Positions 17,913 through 29,030 are shown, counted from the first letter of the stretch. The stretch is 64,000 nt of DNA from Roseobacter insulae (GCF_019375555.1 NZ_JAHXDN010000002.1:868001-932000); one strand, 5' to 3'. Notes: generated from the sequence alone by a model not told the origin. Numbers and translations: made by a program.

Positions 17913-19716
17913 TCTCGTCGAAGGTCAACCCGGCGCGGTCCGCGAAGAGAATGAACAGGCGTTCCGCGGTGGTCAGATCGGACCGGGTCTCCATCACCTG
18001 CCGAGCCAGGGCCGGTTCATCCGTGATGATCCCATCGACGCCCAGCGACATCAGCGCGGACATCGTCAGCGGTTCATTCACTGTCCAGACGTAGAGCTTT
18101 TTGCCCTGTGCCCTTGCGCGCTGTACCAGCTGCGGCCCCGCCATCGACGTGCTGACAGCAATGAAATCCGCATCGAGCGCGGCGAGGTTGCCGACAGCCG
18201 TCGCGGCCAGAACGCCGGTTGGCCAGCCGGGCCGCAACGCGTTCATCTTCTGCACGGCGGGATATTTCAGCGACATGGTTGCAACCTGCGCCGCCATGCC
18301 CGCCGCTTCGACAATGCTGACGGTGCGCGCCTCCAAATCCTGATCGTGACCATAGTATTTCAGTTCGATCAGCAGCTTCGCCCTGTCACGGGTGACGTCC
18401 AGCACCTGTTTCAGGGTGGGAATGCGTTCTTCGGCATAAAGCGGATCGAACCAGCTGCCGATGTCGATGCCGGCGAGATCCTCTGCCGTCGCCTCCCAGA
18501 TCTTCAGATCGACACCGGCGAGTTTCATGAAGTCACTGTCGTGCATCACGACCACGTCGCCCTCCGCGGTTTCCTGCACGTCGATTTCCACCCAGTCTGC
18601 ACCGTCCTCGACCGCCTTGCGGACCGAGGCGAGGGTGTTTTCCGGCCGTGTGCCAGCGGCACCGCGGTGGGCGATGATCTCGATATTCGGCGCGCTCTGC
18701 ACCCGGTTGATCAGCAGCACCCCGCCCAGAAGCCCGAACAGGGCCAAAAGGGCGGCTGCGAAAACCATCTGCCGCGGTGCAAACAGGGACCGTGTATCCT
18801 GCGGTACAATCGGCTTTGGGTGGCATTCGTGTTCGTGCAGGTCATAAAGCAGCCGCGCCAGCGCGCCCAGCGACACAGCGCTGATGATCATGCCACACAC
18901 CCACCAGAGCGCGGCATAGCCCATGGCAAGGGTCAGCTTCCCGCGAAATGCCGTGCCGAACCCGTCAGCGGCGTGACGGATCAGCCATCCGAAGACCACG
19001 GCCAGAACAAAGGCGAGTGCCGTGCGTATTGCCAGCCATACCAGCAGCCCGCGCAACAGTCGCCACCGCTTGTGCGCCATGATGCGCGCGCTTTCGCGAA
19101 AACAATCGCGCGGCGGGACCTCGTCGAACAGCACCAGATGCAATGACACGCTCCAGTGTAAAAGCTTCATTGTCACAATCACCGTCATGAGGCCCATCAC
19201 CATGGCGATCAGCGCCAGACCCGACAGAAACTCGGGCGGGCGCGCCGTCAGGTAGTAGTTGATGTCATATGCGCCAAAATAGCTCTGCGCGATGAGCAGG
19301 CTGACCCCGGTGAAGGGCGTGGTGATCAGCACAATCCGCAGCACAAGGCGCAGTGCGTATCCGGCAACCGCGCGGAACCGCTGGCCCAGCAAGATCAGCG
19401 TTAAGCGCAGCGCGTTGAGGCTACTCTTGCTGTGGTTCTGCAATGCGACTGTCATCGCCGCCAATCCCAGAACGGATGCGATCAGAATGATCGCCGAAAT
19501 TCCCAGAAAGACCGGGAATCCAAGCGGGGAAATAAAGAAACGCGCAATATCCTGATCCGTCAGCGCGGCCTGGCCAGAGAGGGATATCGCCAGCGTGATG
19601 ACTGCGGATGTGACGGGCAAAATGACCGCAAGGCTGAGTAGCCGCACCGCCAGAAAGATCGGCACGATCACGCCGCGACGCGCCCAGGTGTCGATATAGG
19701 CCTGCGCGACGGTCAT
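17887..19716 (-). CDS. Membrane glycerophosphodiester phosphodiesterase (GPDPase_memb + GDPD)
   Basis: 609 residues from 19716; a longer in-frame start adds only arginine-rich sequence. The N-terminal 330 residues hold about eight hydrophobic helices (GPDPase membrane domain). After a last membrane helix the GDPD TIM barrel begins at about 345: A-H350-R351-G, E377-I-D379, and H392-D, the catalytic and metal residues of the family. The product would cleave glycerophosphodiesters to glycerol-3-phosphate and an alcohol. By topology the catalytic domain faces out of or lies near the membrane. First gene of a leftward run with the PLA2-like and MscS genes. Confidence 0.92.
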   Translation of the reverse strand: MTVAQAYIDTWARRGVIVPIFLAVRLLSLAVILPVTSAVITLAISLSGQAALTDQDIARFFISPLGFPVFLGISAIILIASVLGLAAMTVALQNHSKSSLNALRLTLILLGQRFRAVAGYALRLVLRIVLITTPFTGVSLLIAQSYFGAYDINYYLTARPPEFLSGLALIAMVMGLMTVIVTMKLLHWSVSLHLVLFDEVPPRDCFRESARIMAHKRWRLLRGLLVWLAIRTALAFVLAVVFGWLIRHAADGFGTAFRGKLTLAMGYAALWWVCGMIISAVSLGALARLLYDLHEHECHPKPIVPQDTRSLFAPRQMVFAAALLALFGLLGGVLLINRVQSAPNIEIIAHRGAAGTRPENTLASVRKAVEDGADWVEIDVQETAEGDVVVMHDSDFMKLAGVDLKIWEATAEDLAGIDIGSWFDPLYAEERIPTLKQVLDVTRDRAKLLIELKYYGHDQDLEARTVSIVEAAGMAAQVATMSLKYPAVQKMNALRPGWPTGVLAATAVGNLAALDADFIAVSTSMAGPQLVQRARAQGKKLYVWTVNEPLTMSALMSLGVDGIITDEPALARQVMETRSDLTTAERLFILFADRAGLTFDENEYRNADP

Positions 19717-19947
19717 GACATTCCCCGATCCCCTTAACGTATTCGCGCGGCCTGCATGGCACGGATCTGCACGCGGCCCGACCCGCAGCCTAGCCGCTCG
19801 GGTGGCGCGCGTCATGCTGAATCTGCGGTCCCTACCGGCCCGGTGGAGCGCGCGCGGACAAACCGTCGCACCGATTTATCCCAGGCCCGTTGTTGTTTTG
19901 CCACCCCGCGCTAGGTGGTCTGGCGCAGGACAAGGGGCAGGGTTGAA

Positions 19948-20952
19948 ATGTCGACGAAAAACAAGATTGCGATCATCGGTGCGGGCATTAGCGGCTTGTG
20001 TCTGGCGCATCGACTCAAGGACGTGGCGGCGGTGCGGATCTTTGAAAAATCACGCGGCATGGGCGGCCGAATGGCCACGCGCAGGGCGGGTGCCTTCCGG
20101 TTCGATCACGGCGCTCAGTATTTTGCCGCGCGGGGAGAAGCCTTCAAGACGTTTCTCGCCCCCTTCATTCGCAGCGGTGTGGTTCAGGCGTGGCAGCCGC
20201 GGCTGACGGTATTGCCGCATGACGCCGGTCGTGATCCGCAGGTCTGGACGGCACCGCGATATGTGGCGACGCCGGGCATGAATGGTCTGGCCAAACAGCT
20301 CGGCCGGGACCTTGACGTTGTGCTTGAAACGGAAATCGGCGCGGTGACTGCCGAGGACAGCAGATGGCGGCTGACAACCACCGGCGGGCATGATCTGGGC
20401 CTCTTCGACTGGGTGATCAGCACCGCGCCCGCCGCGCAGACCGACCGGTTGCTACCAGCGGATTTTTTCGGCCATGCGCCGCTGAAGGCCACGATCATGC
20501 AGGGCTGTTACAGCCTGATGCTTGCCTTTGATCATCCGCTGCCGATGTCGTGGGATGCGGCGCACGTAGCACAGGATCCGCTGGCGTGGATCGCGGTGAA
20601 TGCCACCAAACCGGGGCGCGGCGATGCGCAGTGCATCGTTGCCCAGTCTTCGAATTCATGGGCCGCGGCGCATATGGAGCGCGATCAGGGGGAGGTCCGT
20701 GCGGTGCTTGTCGCGGCCTTTGAAGAGATCACGGGCCAGAGTGTCGCGACAGCCGCCGCCGTGACGATACACCGCTGGCGTTATGCGAATGTTGTCGCGC
20801 CCGCAGGCCAGCCGTTTCTGCTGGACAAGGCCCACCGATTGGCGGCGGCAGGGGATTGGTGCGGTACCGGTAAAATCGAAGCCGCCTTCGAGAGTGCCAC
20901 GGGTTTGGCGGAGGCGCTGCTGCCGCTTCTGCACCGTCGGGTCGAGGGGTAA
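19948..20952 (+). CDS. Renalase-like FAD-dependent amine oxidase
   Basis: 334 residues from the ATG at 19948, with GGGGCAGGG upstream. The N-terminus AIIGAGISGLCLAHRL is the FAD-binding Rossmann motif, followed by E-K-S-R-G-M-G-G-R-M (the second dinucleotide contact) and FDHGAQYFAAR, typical of bacterial renalase-like flavoproteins; the C-terminal G-D-W-C-G-T-G closes the FAD site. Substrate unknown. It stands alone, divergent from the phosphodiesterase gene across 231 GC-rich bases and convergent with tauE. Confidence 0.9.
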   Translation: MSTKNKIAIIGAGISGLCLAHRLKDVAAVRIFEKSRGMGGRMATRRAGAFRFDHGAQYFAARGEAFKTFLAPFIRSGVVQAWQPRLTVLPHDAGRDPQVWTAPRYVATPGMNGLAKQLGRDLDVVLETEIGAVTAEDSRWRLTTTGGHDLGLFDWVISTAPAAQTDRLLPADFFGHAPLKATIMQGCYSLMLAFDHPLPMSWDAAHVAQDPLAWIAVNATKPGRGDAQCIVAQSSNSWAAAHMERDQGEVRAVLVAAFEEITGQSVATAAAVTIHRWRYANVVAPAGQPFLLDKAHRLAAAGDWCGTGKIEAAFESATGLAEALLPLLHRRVEG

Positions 20953-20964
20953 GACCCCCGGCTG

Positions 20965-21726
20965 TCAATCTGCTTGAAACCAAATATCGGTGGCCCCGGC
21001 ATAGATCAGCCTGAGGGCCAGAATGGTCAGGATGGTGTTGAGCAGGCGTATGAAAAATCGCTCGTTGATCCGAAAGAGCAGGTGACGCCCGGCGACGGAG
21101 CCGAGAAACCCCGAGACGATCAGCAGGACAATCAGACCCGCCCATTGTGAAAAGGCGAAACCAAGCAGGCCGAAGACGATGGTTTTCAGAAGATGCTGAA
21201 GCGTCATGCACGCCGCATGTGTCGCGACATGTGTTATCCGGTCCAGTTCAAGTGTCTTGATATAGGCTGCGACGAAGGGGCCGGTGCCCCCGAAGAACAT
21301 GGTCAGGAAGCTGGACAGCGCACCGGTCACCGCCGCGGATTTGCGCATCAGCGCCGGCGGCCTGAACAGGATTGTCCACAGGATAAACAGGCCGACCGCG
21401 ATCTGCAGCGCCCCTGCATCCAGCTGAACCACGGACAGACCTCCGACAGCGATCCCCGCGAGAGAGCCAAGCACAAAGGGCGTCATCATGCTGGTGTAGA
21501 CGTTTTTTCTGAACAGGAAAAATCGCCCGGCATTTGACCCCAGCTGCACCAGCCCGTGCACCGGCACGATTGCCGCCGGTGGAACGAAGGTTGCCAGCAC
21601 CGCCAGCATGACAGCGCCCCCGCCGATGCCGAAACCCGCCGTGATCAGCGAGCCCAGAAAGCTTGTGCCGATCAGCACAATCGCGATGGGCCAGCCAAGA
21701 CCTGCATGCAACAGCTCAGCGATCAT
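20965..21726 (-). CDS. TauE/SafE family sulfite/anion exporter
   Basis: 253 residues with about eight hydrophobic helices in two repeats. The first repeat carries the family signature around GFGIGGGAVMLAVLATFVPP; the second has FFGGTGPFVAAY. Family members export sulfite, sulfoacetate or other organic anions in Rhodobacteraceae. Substrate unknown here. 107 bases separate it from the FAH gene upstream. Confidence 0.9.
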   Translation of the reverse strand: MIAELLHAGLGWPIAIVLIGTSFLGSLITAGFGIGGGAVMLAVLATFVPPAAIVPVHGLVQLGSNAGRFFLFRKNVYTSMMTPFVLGSLAGIAVGGLSVVQLDAGALQIAVGLFILWTILFRPPALMRKSAAVTGALSSFLTMFFGGTGPFVAAYIKTLELDRITHVATHAACMTLQHLLKTIVFGLLGFAFSQWAGLIVLLIVSGFLGSVAGRHLLFRINERFFIRLLNTILTILALRLIYAGATDIWFQAD

Positions 21727-21833
21727 TCAGGCGGTCGCGCCTGGCGGGTGCGCCCTGTCGCGGGCCGCAAGCGCGCAGCGCCCGCTTGTTTGCCCTGCCG
21801 AGGGGAACGACGGGTAGCCTGCAGTCGAAACAC

Positions 21834-22520
21834 TCACACAACCGCAACCGTCATCCTGCCCAACCCTTCGATGGATACCTCCATCGTATCGCCCCTGACC
21901 ACCGGTCCCACGCCGGAGGGTGTGCCCGACAAGATCACATCGCCCGCCGCCAGTTCGAAGTACTCGGAAAGATAGGCGATCATTTCTGGCACTTTCCAGA
22001 TCAACTGGTTCAGGTCGCCTTCCTGTCGCAACGCTCCGTTCACGGTCAATGAGATGGCGCCTGTATCCAAATGGCCAACGGTAGAGGCGGGGTGCACCGG
22101 CCCCACAGGCGCGGAGCGTTCGAAGGCCTTGCCGATCTCCCAGGGCCGCCCCGCTTTCTTCATATCGCCCTGCAGATCGCGGCGCGTCATATCCAGCGCC
22201 AGCGCATATCCAAAGACATGGTCGAGCGCTGTCGACACCGGGATATTGGTGCCGCCGCTGCGCAGCATGACGGCAAGCTCGGCCTCGTGGTGCACATCGG
22301 AGGTGTGAGGCGGGTAGGGAAACGCGCCGCTGGTATCGAGGTTATCGGGGTTCTTCTGAAAGAAAAACGGCGCTTCACGGTCCGGATCGTGACCCATTTC
22401 AATGGCATGTGCTGCGTAGTTTCGACCAATACAATACACCCGGCGCACCGGGAAAAGCGCCTCCGTGCCAACAACGGGCAAGGTCACGACCGGAGGTGTT
22501 TCGATGACGAATGTCGGCAT
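21834..22520 (-). CDS. Fumarylacetoacetate hydrolase family protein (acylpyruvase-like)
   Basis: 228 residues from 22520 (AGGAAA upstream). FAH fold: CIGRNYAAHA near the N-terminus, FFQKNPDNL for substrate contact, HHEAELAVML supplying the metal-binding Glu residues, and LSGTPSGVGPV near the C-terminus. Length and motifs match the short FAHD1/fumarylpyruvate-hydrolase branch, which cleaves acylpyruvates or decarboxylates oxaloacetate. It is not next to an aromatic degradation cluster, so the substrate is open. Confidence 0.92.
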   Translation of the reverse strand: MPTFVIETPPVVTLPVVGTEALFPVRRVYCIGRNYAAHAIEMGHDPDREAPFFFQKNPDNLDTSGAFPYPPHTSDVHHEAELAVMLRSGGTNIPVSTALDHVFGYALALDMTRRDLQGDMKKAGRPWEIGKAFERSAPVGPVHPASTVGHLDTGAISLTVNGALRQEGDLNQLIWKVPEMIAYLSEYFELAAGDVILSGTPSGVGPVVRGDTMEVSIEGLGRMTVAVV

Positions 22521-23030
22521 GGTTTTTCCTGTGCGTAAGAACCTGCTGTCAAACAGCATAACTGTCTCGAGCTATCGCAACCAATCCGCTGAAACTCAAG
22601 CTTTACCCTTGATTTCGAATGGCGAGGCACGATTATTGGCGTAATCTTGTAATTGCTGAGCTGCTGTCGGAGCGTAACGCGCAGATGAAACCACCCCCCT
22701 CAGAACGTGATACGGCCCCTGACGACCTGCGGGCGGCCCTCCGTGACCTGCGCCGCTCCGGGCCGCACGACAGCTTGCTGCGTGGCGCTTCGGTGATCAC
22801 CCGGCGCAGCGGGAAAAGCCCCATCCGCACCCGGGGCTTGGTTGCGGCCCGGCTGTCACCACCGTGATAGCGCGGATCAGAAAACATCGTGCGAAACATA
22901 TCAATTCGGTCACGGCGCGATTTTTTAAAGACCGGTGAGCATTTCTCCGCGTGGCATCCGGAAGCAATTGAGTTAGCAGTGATTTCAAGCGGTCGCTGGC
23001 ATGCCATACACTCGAAGCAAGGACATCCTC
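22521..23030. other. 510-base gene-free stretch between FAH and acyl-CoA ligase genes
   Basis: Divergent promoters for both flanking genes must lie here. Open frames of 82 codons (+) and 124 codons (-) cover 22620-23007 but show no ribosome site, no recognisable motif and highly biased arginine/serine composition, so I do not call them. The 22690-22870 part is very GC-rich; the ends are more AT-rich. Confidence 0.5.
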
Positions 23031-24560
<1,530 letters not shown>

Positions 24561-24561
24561 C

Positions 24562-25539
24562 ATGAGAATTTGCATATTCGGGGCCGGGGCCATTGGTGGG
24601 TACATGGGGGTCAAGCTGGCGCAGGCCGGCGCGGACGTGAGCCTTGTCGCGCGCGGCCCGCATCTGGCCGCGATGCAGGAGAAAGGCCTCACGCTGATCG
24701 ATGCGGAAGCGGGCAGAACAACCGTTGATGTCCGCGCGCGTGAAAAGCCCGAAGATCTCGGCCCGCAGGATTACGTCATCGTGACGCTGAAAGCGCATTC
24801 CGTGCCCTCCGTCGTTCCGAAGCTTCAGCCCCTGATGCATCCCGGCACCACCATTGTCAGCGGCGTCAACGGCGTGCCCTGGTGGTATTTTTACAAAAGC
24901 GGCGGTGATCTGGAGGGCACGCGCCTGCGCAGTGTCGACCCGGATGACGTGCAGTGGAACGGATGGGGTCCGGAGCGGGTGCTGGGGTGCGTGGTCTATC
25001 CCGCCGCCGAAGTCAGCGAACCCGGTGTCATTCGCCATATTGAGGGGAACCGGTTTTCGCTGGGCGAACCGGACGGGTCGAAATCCGATCGGGCGACGGC
25101 GCTGTCGAAAGTGCTTGTTTCCGCAGGTCTGAAAGCGCCGGTGCGTCCCAGGTTGCGCGATGAAATATGGGTCAAGCTCTGGGGCAACCTGTCGTTCAAT
25201 CCGATTTCCGCGCTCACCCATGCGACGCTGGATGTGCTGTGCAACGACGCAGGCACCCGCGCGGTGGCGCGCGGCATGATGCTGGAGGCCCAGACCATTG
25301 CTGAAAAGCTCGGCGTGAAGTTTCCTGTAAGCGTCGACCGCCGGATCGACGGGGGGGCTGCGGTTGGTGCGCATCGAACATCGATGCTGCAGGATCTGGA
25401 TGCGGGACGCCCGATGGAGATCGATGCGTTGGTCACCGCCGTGCAGGAGTTGGGACAAATAACCGACACGCCGACACCGACCGTCGACACCGTGCTCGCG
25501 TTGATCCGGTTGCGCGCCCGCACCGCCGGGCTTTACTGA
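24562..25539 (+). CDS. panE: 2-dehydropantoate 2-reductase family protein
   Basis: 325 residues from the ATG right after the ligase stop; the open frame extends upstream only within the ligase gene. The N-terminus IFGAGAIGGYMGVKLAQAG is the NADP-binding motif of ketopantoate reductases; K-A-H (TLKAHS) and the C-terminal HRTSMLQDLDAGRPMEID stretch, with the family's K/S/E-type substrate residues, fit PanE/ApbA. It may be the pantoate-pathway enzyme or a paralogue serving the adjacent ligase. Confidence 0.88.
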   Translation: MRICIFGAGAIGGYMGVKLAQAGADVSLVARGPHLAAMQEKGLTLIDAEAGRTTVDVRAREKPEDLGPQDYVIVTLKAHSVPSVVPKLQPLMHPGTTIVSGVNGVPWWYFYKSGGDLEGTRLRSVDPDDVQWNGWGPERVLGCVVYPAAEVSEPGVIRHIEGNRFSLGEPDGSKSDRATALSKVLVSAGLKAPVRPRLRDEIWVKLWGNLSFNPISALTHATLDVLCNDAGTRAVARGMMLEAQTIAEKLGVKFPVSVDRRIDGGAAVGAHRTSMLQDLDAGRPMEIDALVTAVQELGQITDTPTPTVDTVLALIRLRARTAGLY

Positions 25540-25546
25540 GCGCGTT

Positions 25547-26542
25547 TTAGCGGCGGGCTGCCAGCGCTGCCGCAACCTCGTCCCATGTGCCGGTCTTTTC
25601 GATGTTGGGCGCGCCGTCCTGCTCTGTCCAGGTTACGGGCAGCGCGGCGCGCAGCCGAAGAACCCGGCGCACTTTCAACTGCCAGAACCGCGTCGCCCCG
25701 CGAAATTCCGCAATCTCTTGCGGGTCCCAGTGGATGTCGGTCGTACCGCTGACCATCAACAGGTCTCCTGTCGTGTAATCAATGAATAGCAGGCCGGCGC
25801 GCGGGTTCTCGATCATGTTTCCGAGCGTGTTGAAGAAATTGTTTCCGGAAAAGTCCGGGACGGTGAGCGTGTCGCGCTCAACCTTTACAAACCCGCGCCG
25901 ACCGCCGCGGTGAGATACATCCGCGCCATGCACGCCACCGCCGGCCGCATGAGGTTGGGTTGCTGTGGCGACAAAGAATGTTTCGGCTGCGCGGATCATC
26001 TGTCGCGCCGCATCATCCAGCGTGTCACTCGTTTCCTTGACCGGCGCGCTTCTGGCGTGGTGCGTGAGATCTGCGTCGCGGGTCTTGATGTATTGCGGGC
26101 AGTTGCCGAACGACTGATCCACCGAAACCTCGAAACCCTGGTCTCCCACCTGCGCGACGTGCCCGTTTACACGGTTGCGCCGCCGGTTGCTCAGACCCAT
26201 TCCCACGAACCCCAGGGATCTGCCCGGTGTCAGGGCGTCGTTCAGCGGGTCGCCCGCAAGCGGCTGCGCCGTGAGTGTCAGGCTGCGGCTGTCCGGAGTG
26301 GTGATAAAACCCGGACCGCCATAAAGCACCGAGGCCCATGGCCAGCCGGCGTCATCCACATGTCCGACGAAGATCATCGGGAGATCAGCGAAAAAAGCTC
26401 TGTGCTGGTCGGGCATGAAATCGCGCACCGCACGTCGGCCCAGTGTTTCCAACCTGTCGCGCACCCCGGATTTTTCCTGCGCGGCACGCTCGCCCCTGTG
26501 AAAGGGAGAGGTTTTTTGGGTCCATCCGCTGTCTGTGGGCAT
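25547..26542 (-). CDS. Pyridoxamine 5'-phosphate oxidase-family FMN protein
   Basis: 331 residues: a split-barrel flavin-binding protein of the long type, with DLPMIFVGHVDDAGWPWASVLYGGPGF in the N-terminal half and NNFFNTLGNMIENPRAG in the C-terminal half, both typical of the family. Such proteins often reduce or bind small electrophiles; no substrate can be named. 55 bases upstream of the GST gene on the same strand, so the two probably form an operon. Confidence 0.88.
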   Translation of the reverse strand: MPTDSGWTQKTSPFHRGERAAQEKSGVRDRLETLGRRAVRDFMPDQHRAFFADLPMIFVGHVDDAGWPWASVLYGGPGFITTPDSRSLTLTAQPLAGDPLNDALTPGRSLGFVGMGLSNRRRNRVNGHVAQVGDQGFEVSVDQSFGNCPQYIKTRDADLTHHARSAPVKETSDTLDDAARQMIRAAETFFVATATQPHAAGGGVHGADVSHRGGRRGFVKVERDTLTVPDFSGNNFFNTLGNMIENPRAGLLFIDYTTGDLLMVSGTTDIHWDPQEIAEFRGATRFWQLKVRRVLRLRAALPVTWTEQDGAPNIEKTGTWDEVAAALAARR

Positions 26543-26597
26543 CGATCTTCTTCCCTTCGAATAAGGCGCGCGGCACAGGTGCGCCGCGCGGCCCAGA

Positions 26598-27218
26598 TCA
26601 GGCGGCCAGACCGGCCTTGGTGGCGGGCATCGGCACGAAACCTTTCAGGTGTTCGATCCGGGTCAGCAGGGCGCGCACATTTGGATACTCCTCAAGGGAG
26701 ATGTTGCCCTCCGGCGCATGTGCTGTGTAGCTGTAGATCGCGACATCGGCGATGCTGGGGCGGGCGCCAACCAGCCACTCCCGGTTCTGCAGATGCTGTT
26801 CAAGCCGGTTCAGGGCAATTGTTGCCACCGCCTTGCAACGATCCGCATCCAGCGCAGCACCGAAGACGGTGATCAGCCGGGCGGCGGCGGGACCATTGGC
26901 AATTTCCCCCGCTGCCAGCGACAGGAAACGCTGTACTTGGGCCTCCATCACCGGTGAGGCAGGCAACCAGTCCGGCGCATACTTGCGCGCCAGATACACG
27001 AGGATCGCGTTGGAATCTGTGATCACGGTGTCGCCATCCTCCAGCACCGGCACCTGGCCTGCGGGGTTCAGCGACAGGAAGGGCTCGGCCTTGTGAGCCC
27101 CATTGGCGAGATCGACGTCGATCAACTCGTAATCGATGCCGATCAGGCTGGCAAAAAGCTCAACTCGGTGACTGTGACCGGATTTGGCAAACCGGTGAAT
27201 GCGAACGGGCGCGGGCAT
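26598..27218 (-). CDS. Glutathione S-transferase
   Basis: 206 residues. The thioredoxin-fold half starts with F-A-K-S-G-H-S-H-R (likely catalytic Ser), followed by NPAGQVPVLEDGD (cis-Pro loop) and ITDSNAILVYLARKY (glutathione contacts, Asp-Ser). The C-terminal half is helical. AAAGGA precedes the start. It diverges from the LysR gene and is probably its target. Confidence 0.93.
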   Translation of the reverse strand: MPAPVRIHRFAKSGHSHRVELFASLIGIDYELIDVDLANGAHKAEPFLSLNPAGQVPVLEDGDTVITDSNAILVYLARKYAPDWLPASPVMEAQVQRFLSLAAGEIANGPAAARLITVFGAALDADRCKAVATIALNRLEQHLQNREWLVGARPSIADVAIYSYTAHAPEGNISLEEYPNVRALLTRIEHLKGFVPMPATKAGLAA

Positions 27219-27294
27219 AAACTGTTCCTTTCGATGTCTTCAGATCAGGGAGGTCCGTATCGTGAGGGCAATCTAGGGAACGTCCGAAATGAGA

Positions 27295-27322
27295 ATAATA
27301 TATCAATTACGCGAATTATTAT
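27295..27322. promoter_or_regulatory. AT-rich dyad between GST and LysR genes, candidate LysR site
   Basis: ATAATA (27295-27300) and TATTAT (27317-27322) are perfect inverted arms 16 bases apart, with a second nested dyad AATT-ACGCG-AATT (27305-27317) between them. This stands out from the GC-rich surroundings and sits 40-67 bases before the LysR start, where LysR-type regulators usually bind. Confidence 0.5.
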
Positions 27323-27361
27323 GTACGAAAAGGACATAAATTACAGGATGTACCTTGCGCA

Positions 27362-28252
27362 ATGGACAAGATCGAAACGATGCGCGCTTTTGCCGCCGTC
27401 GCACAGGACAAAAGCTTCACGGCTGCGGCAAAAAGGCTGGGTGTCAGCACCAAGCTCGTCAGCAAATACGTGGCGCAATTGGAAAACCGTCTGGCCGTGC
27501 AATTGTTCAACCGCACGACACGCAGCGTCGCGCTGACCGATTCCGGTCAGGCCTACCTTGAGCGCTGTAAATCGCTGCTGGAACAGTTTGACGAGTTGGA
27601 TGCCCTTGTGCAGGACCGGCAAACCGCGCTGTCCGGCCCGATCCGCCTGACGGCCCCCACGGGTTTTGGCAGCACCAAGCTTATTCCGCCGCTGCGGGAC
27701 TTCATGCAGACACATCCCGGTGTCACCCTTGATCTGCGGCTGACCGACACGCGGGTTGCCCTTGTCGAAGAAGGGCTGGACCTTGCCATTCGGATCGGCG
27801 CGCTGCCGGATTCGACGCTGGTTGCGCGGAAACTATCGGACATGCCGCTGGTCATTTGCGCATCGCCTGACTATCTGGCCACACATGGTACACCCGATCA
27901 TCCCGCGGCCCTGTCAACCCACAGCTGCCTGATCAACGACGGCCGCCTTGCCCCTGAAACATGGCCGTTTTTCAAGAATGGCCGCAGTCACGCGATACAT
28001 GTGTCGGGTGGGTTTCACGCCAATGCACCGGCGGCAATCGCTGAAATGGCGATGGGCGGTCTTGGCGTGGCGATGAGCCCCATGTACGCGGTCGAAACCG
28101 CGCTGGCCACGGGGCAACTGCTGCGTCTCTTTGCGGACTACAAGACCGAGGATATGGGGCTTTATGCATTATACCCGCCGAACCGGCACCTAACATCGCG
28201 TGTTCGGGCACTGATCGATCATCTGGTGGGCAGCTATGCCGGGCGGTGGTAG
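27362..28252 (+). CDS. LysR-family transcription regulator
   Basis: 296 residues. The N-terminal winged helix (about 5-65; AFAAVAQDKSFTAAAKRLGVSTKLVSKYVAQLE) matches LysR, followed by the periplasmic-binding-like effector domain. The pattern is that of the abundant CrgA/DsdC-like group found next to GST and quinone-reductase genes. Divergent from the GST-PPOX pair, which it probably controls, likely in response to electrophiles; this is inference from arrangement. Confidence 0.93.
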   Translation: MDKIETMRAFAAVAQDKSFTAAAKRLGVSTKLVSKYVAQLENRLAVQLFNRTTRSVALTDSGQAYLERCKSLLEQFDELDALVQDRQTALSGPIRLTAPTGFGSTKLIPPLRDFMQTHPGVTLDLRLTDTRVALVEEGLDLAIRIGALPDSTLVARKLSDMPLVICASPDYLATHGTPDHPAALSTHSCLINDGRLAPETWPFFKNGRSHAIHVSGGFHANAPAAIAEMAMGGLGVAMSPMYAVETALATGQLLRLFADYKTEDMGLYALYPPNRHLTSRVRALIDHLVGSYAGRW

Positions 28253-28346
28253 CACCCGTGGTCTGATGCCACAGGTCGGCACGGATGGGCTTGCGCAATC
28301 CGTGAAATGCGCCATGTCAGTAACAACACAACTGTCAGGACAGCCC

Positions 28347-29030
28347 ATGGTGCTGAACATACAACATCTGTCGAAACGCTACGATACGGGTGCGGAACCG
28401 GTCGAGGTGCTCACGGATGTAAGCTTTGAACTCGATGGCACTGAAACGCTGGCCCTTGAAGGTGAATCCGGCAGCGGCAAAAGCACGCTGCTGCATCTGG
28501 TCGGCGGGCTGGACCGGGCGAGTGGCGGCCTGATCGAGGTTGATGGCATCGACATCACATCGCTGCCCGATGGCAGGACCGCGCAATTGCGGCGAGACAC
28601 GGTGGGGCTGATTTTTCAGCAGTTCAACCTGATCCCCAGCCTGACGGTACAAAGCAATATCGCCTTTCACGCACGGCTGGCCGGGCGGCATGATCCCGAC
28701 TGGGCGCAGTATCTGGCAACGCGGATCGGCCTGCAGGATCACCTGCAGAAATACCCCGAGGCGATTTCCGGCGGGCAGCAGCAGCGGGTGGCGATCGCAC
28801 GTGCGCTGGCGGCGCGCCCCAAGCTGCTGCTGGCGGACGAACCGACCGGCAACCTGGATGAGGCGACGGCGGATACGGTCCTGGGCCTGATGCTGGAAAG
28901 TGCGGCGGAGGCGGGCACGGCGATCCTGATGGTCACCCATTCGCCCCGGCAGGCTGCGAGAATGCAGCGGCGTCTGACGCTGTCACGCGGCAGGGTACAG
29001 CGCGCAGGTGTCGCGGTGGCCGCATCGTGA
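28347..29030 (+). CDS. ABC transporter ATP-binding protein (LolD/AttE-like)
   Basis: 227 residues from 28347 (AGGA six bases upstream; an ATG at 28314 is an alternative). Intact ATPase motifs: Walker A GESGSGKST, Q-loop IFQQFNL, signature SGGQQQR, Walker B LLLADEPTGNLD, and H-loop VTHS. Belongs to the MacB/LolD group that pairs with FtsX-type permeases. A GTGA overlap joins it to the permease gene. It is 94 bases after lysR on the same strand but has its own ribosome site. Confidence 0.93.
   Translation: MVLNIQHLSKRYDTGAEPVEVLTDVSFELDGTETLALEGESGSGKSTLLHLVGGLDRASGGLIEVDGIDITSLPDGRTAQLRRDTVGLIFQQFNLIPSLTVQSNIAFHARLAGRHDPDWAQYLATRIGLQDHLQKYPEAISGGQQQRVAIARALAARPKLLLADEPTGNLDEATADTVLGLMLESAAEAGTAILMVTHSPRQAARMQRRLTLSRGRVQRAGVAVAAS

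Noticed and set aside
22619-23007. Possible small genes of 82 (+) and 124 (-) codons
   Set aside because: No ribosome site or motif; arginine/serine bias as in noncoding GC-rich DNA.
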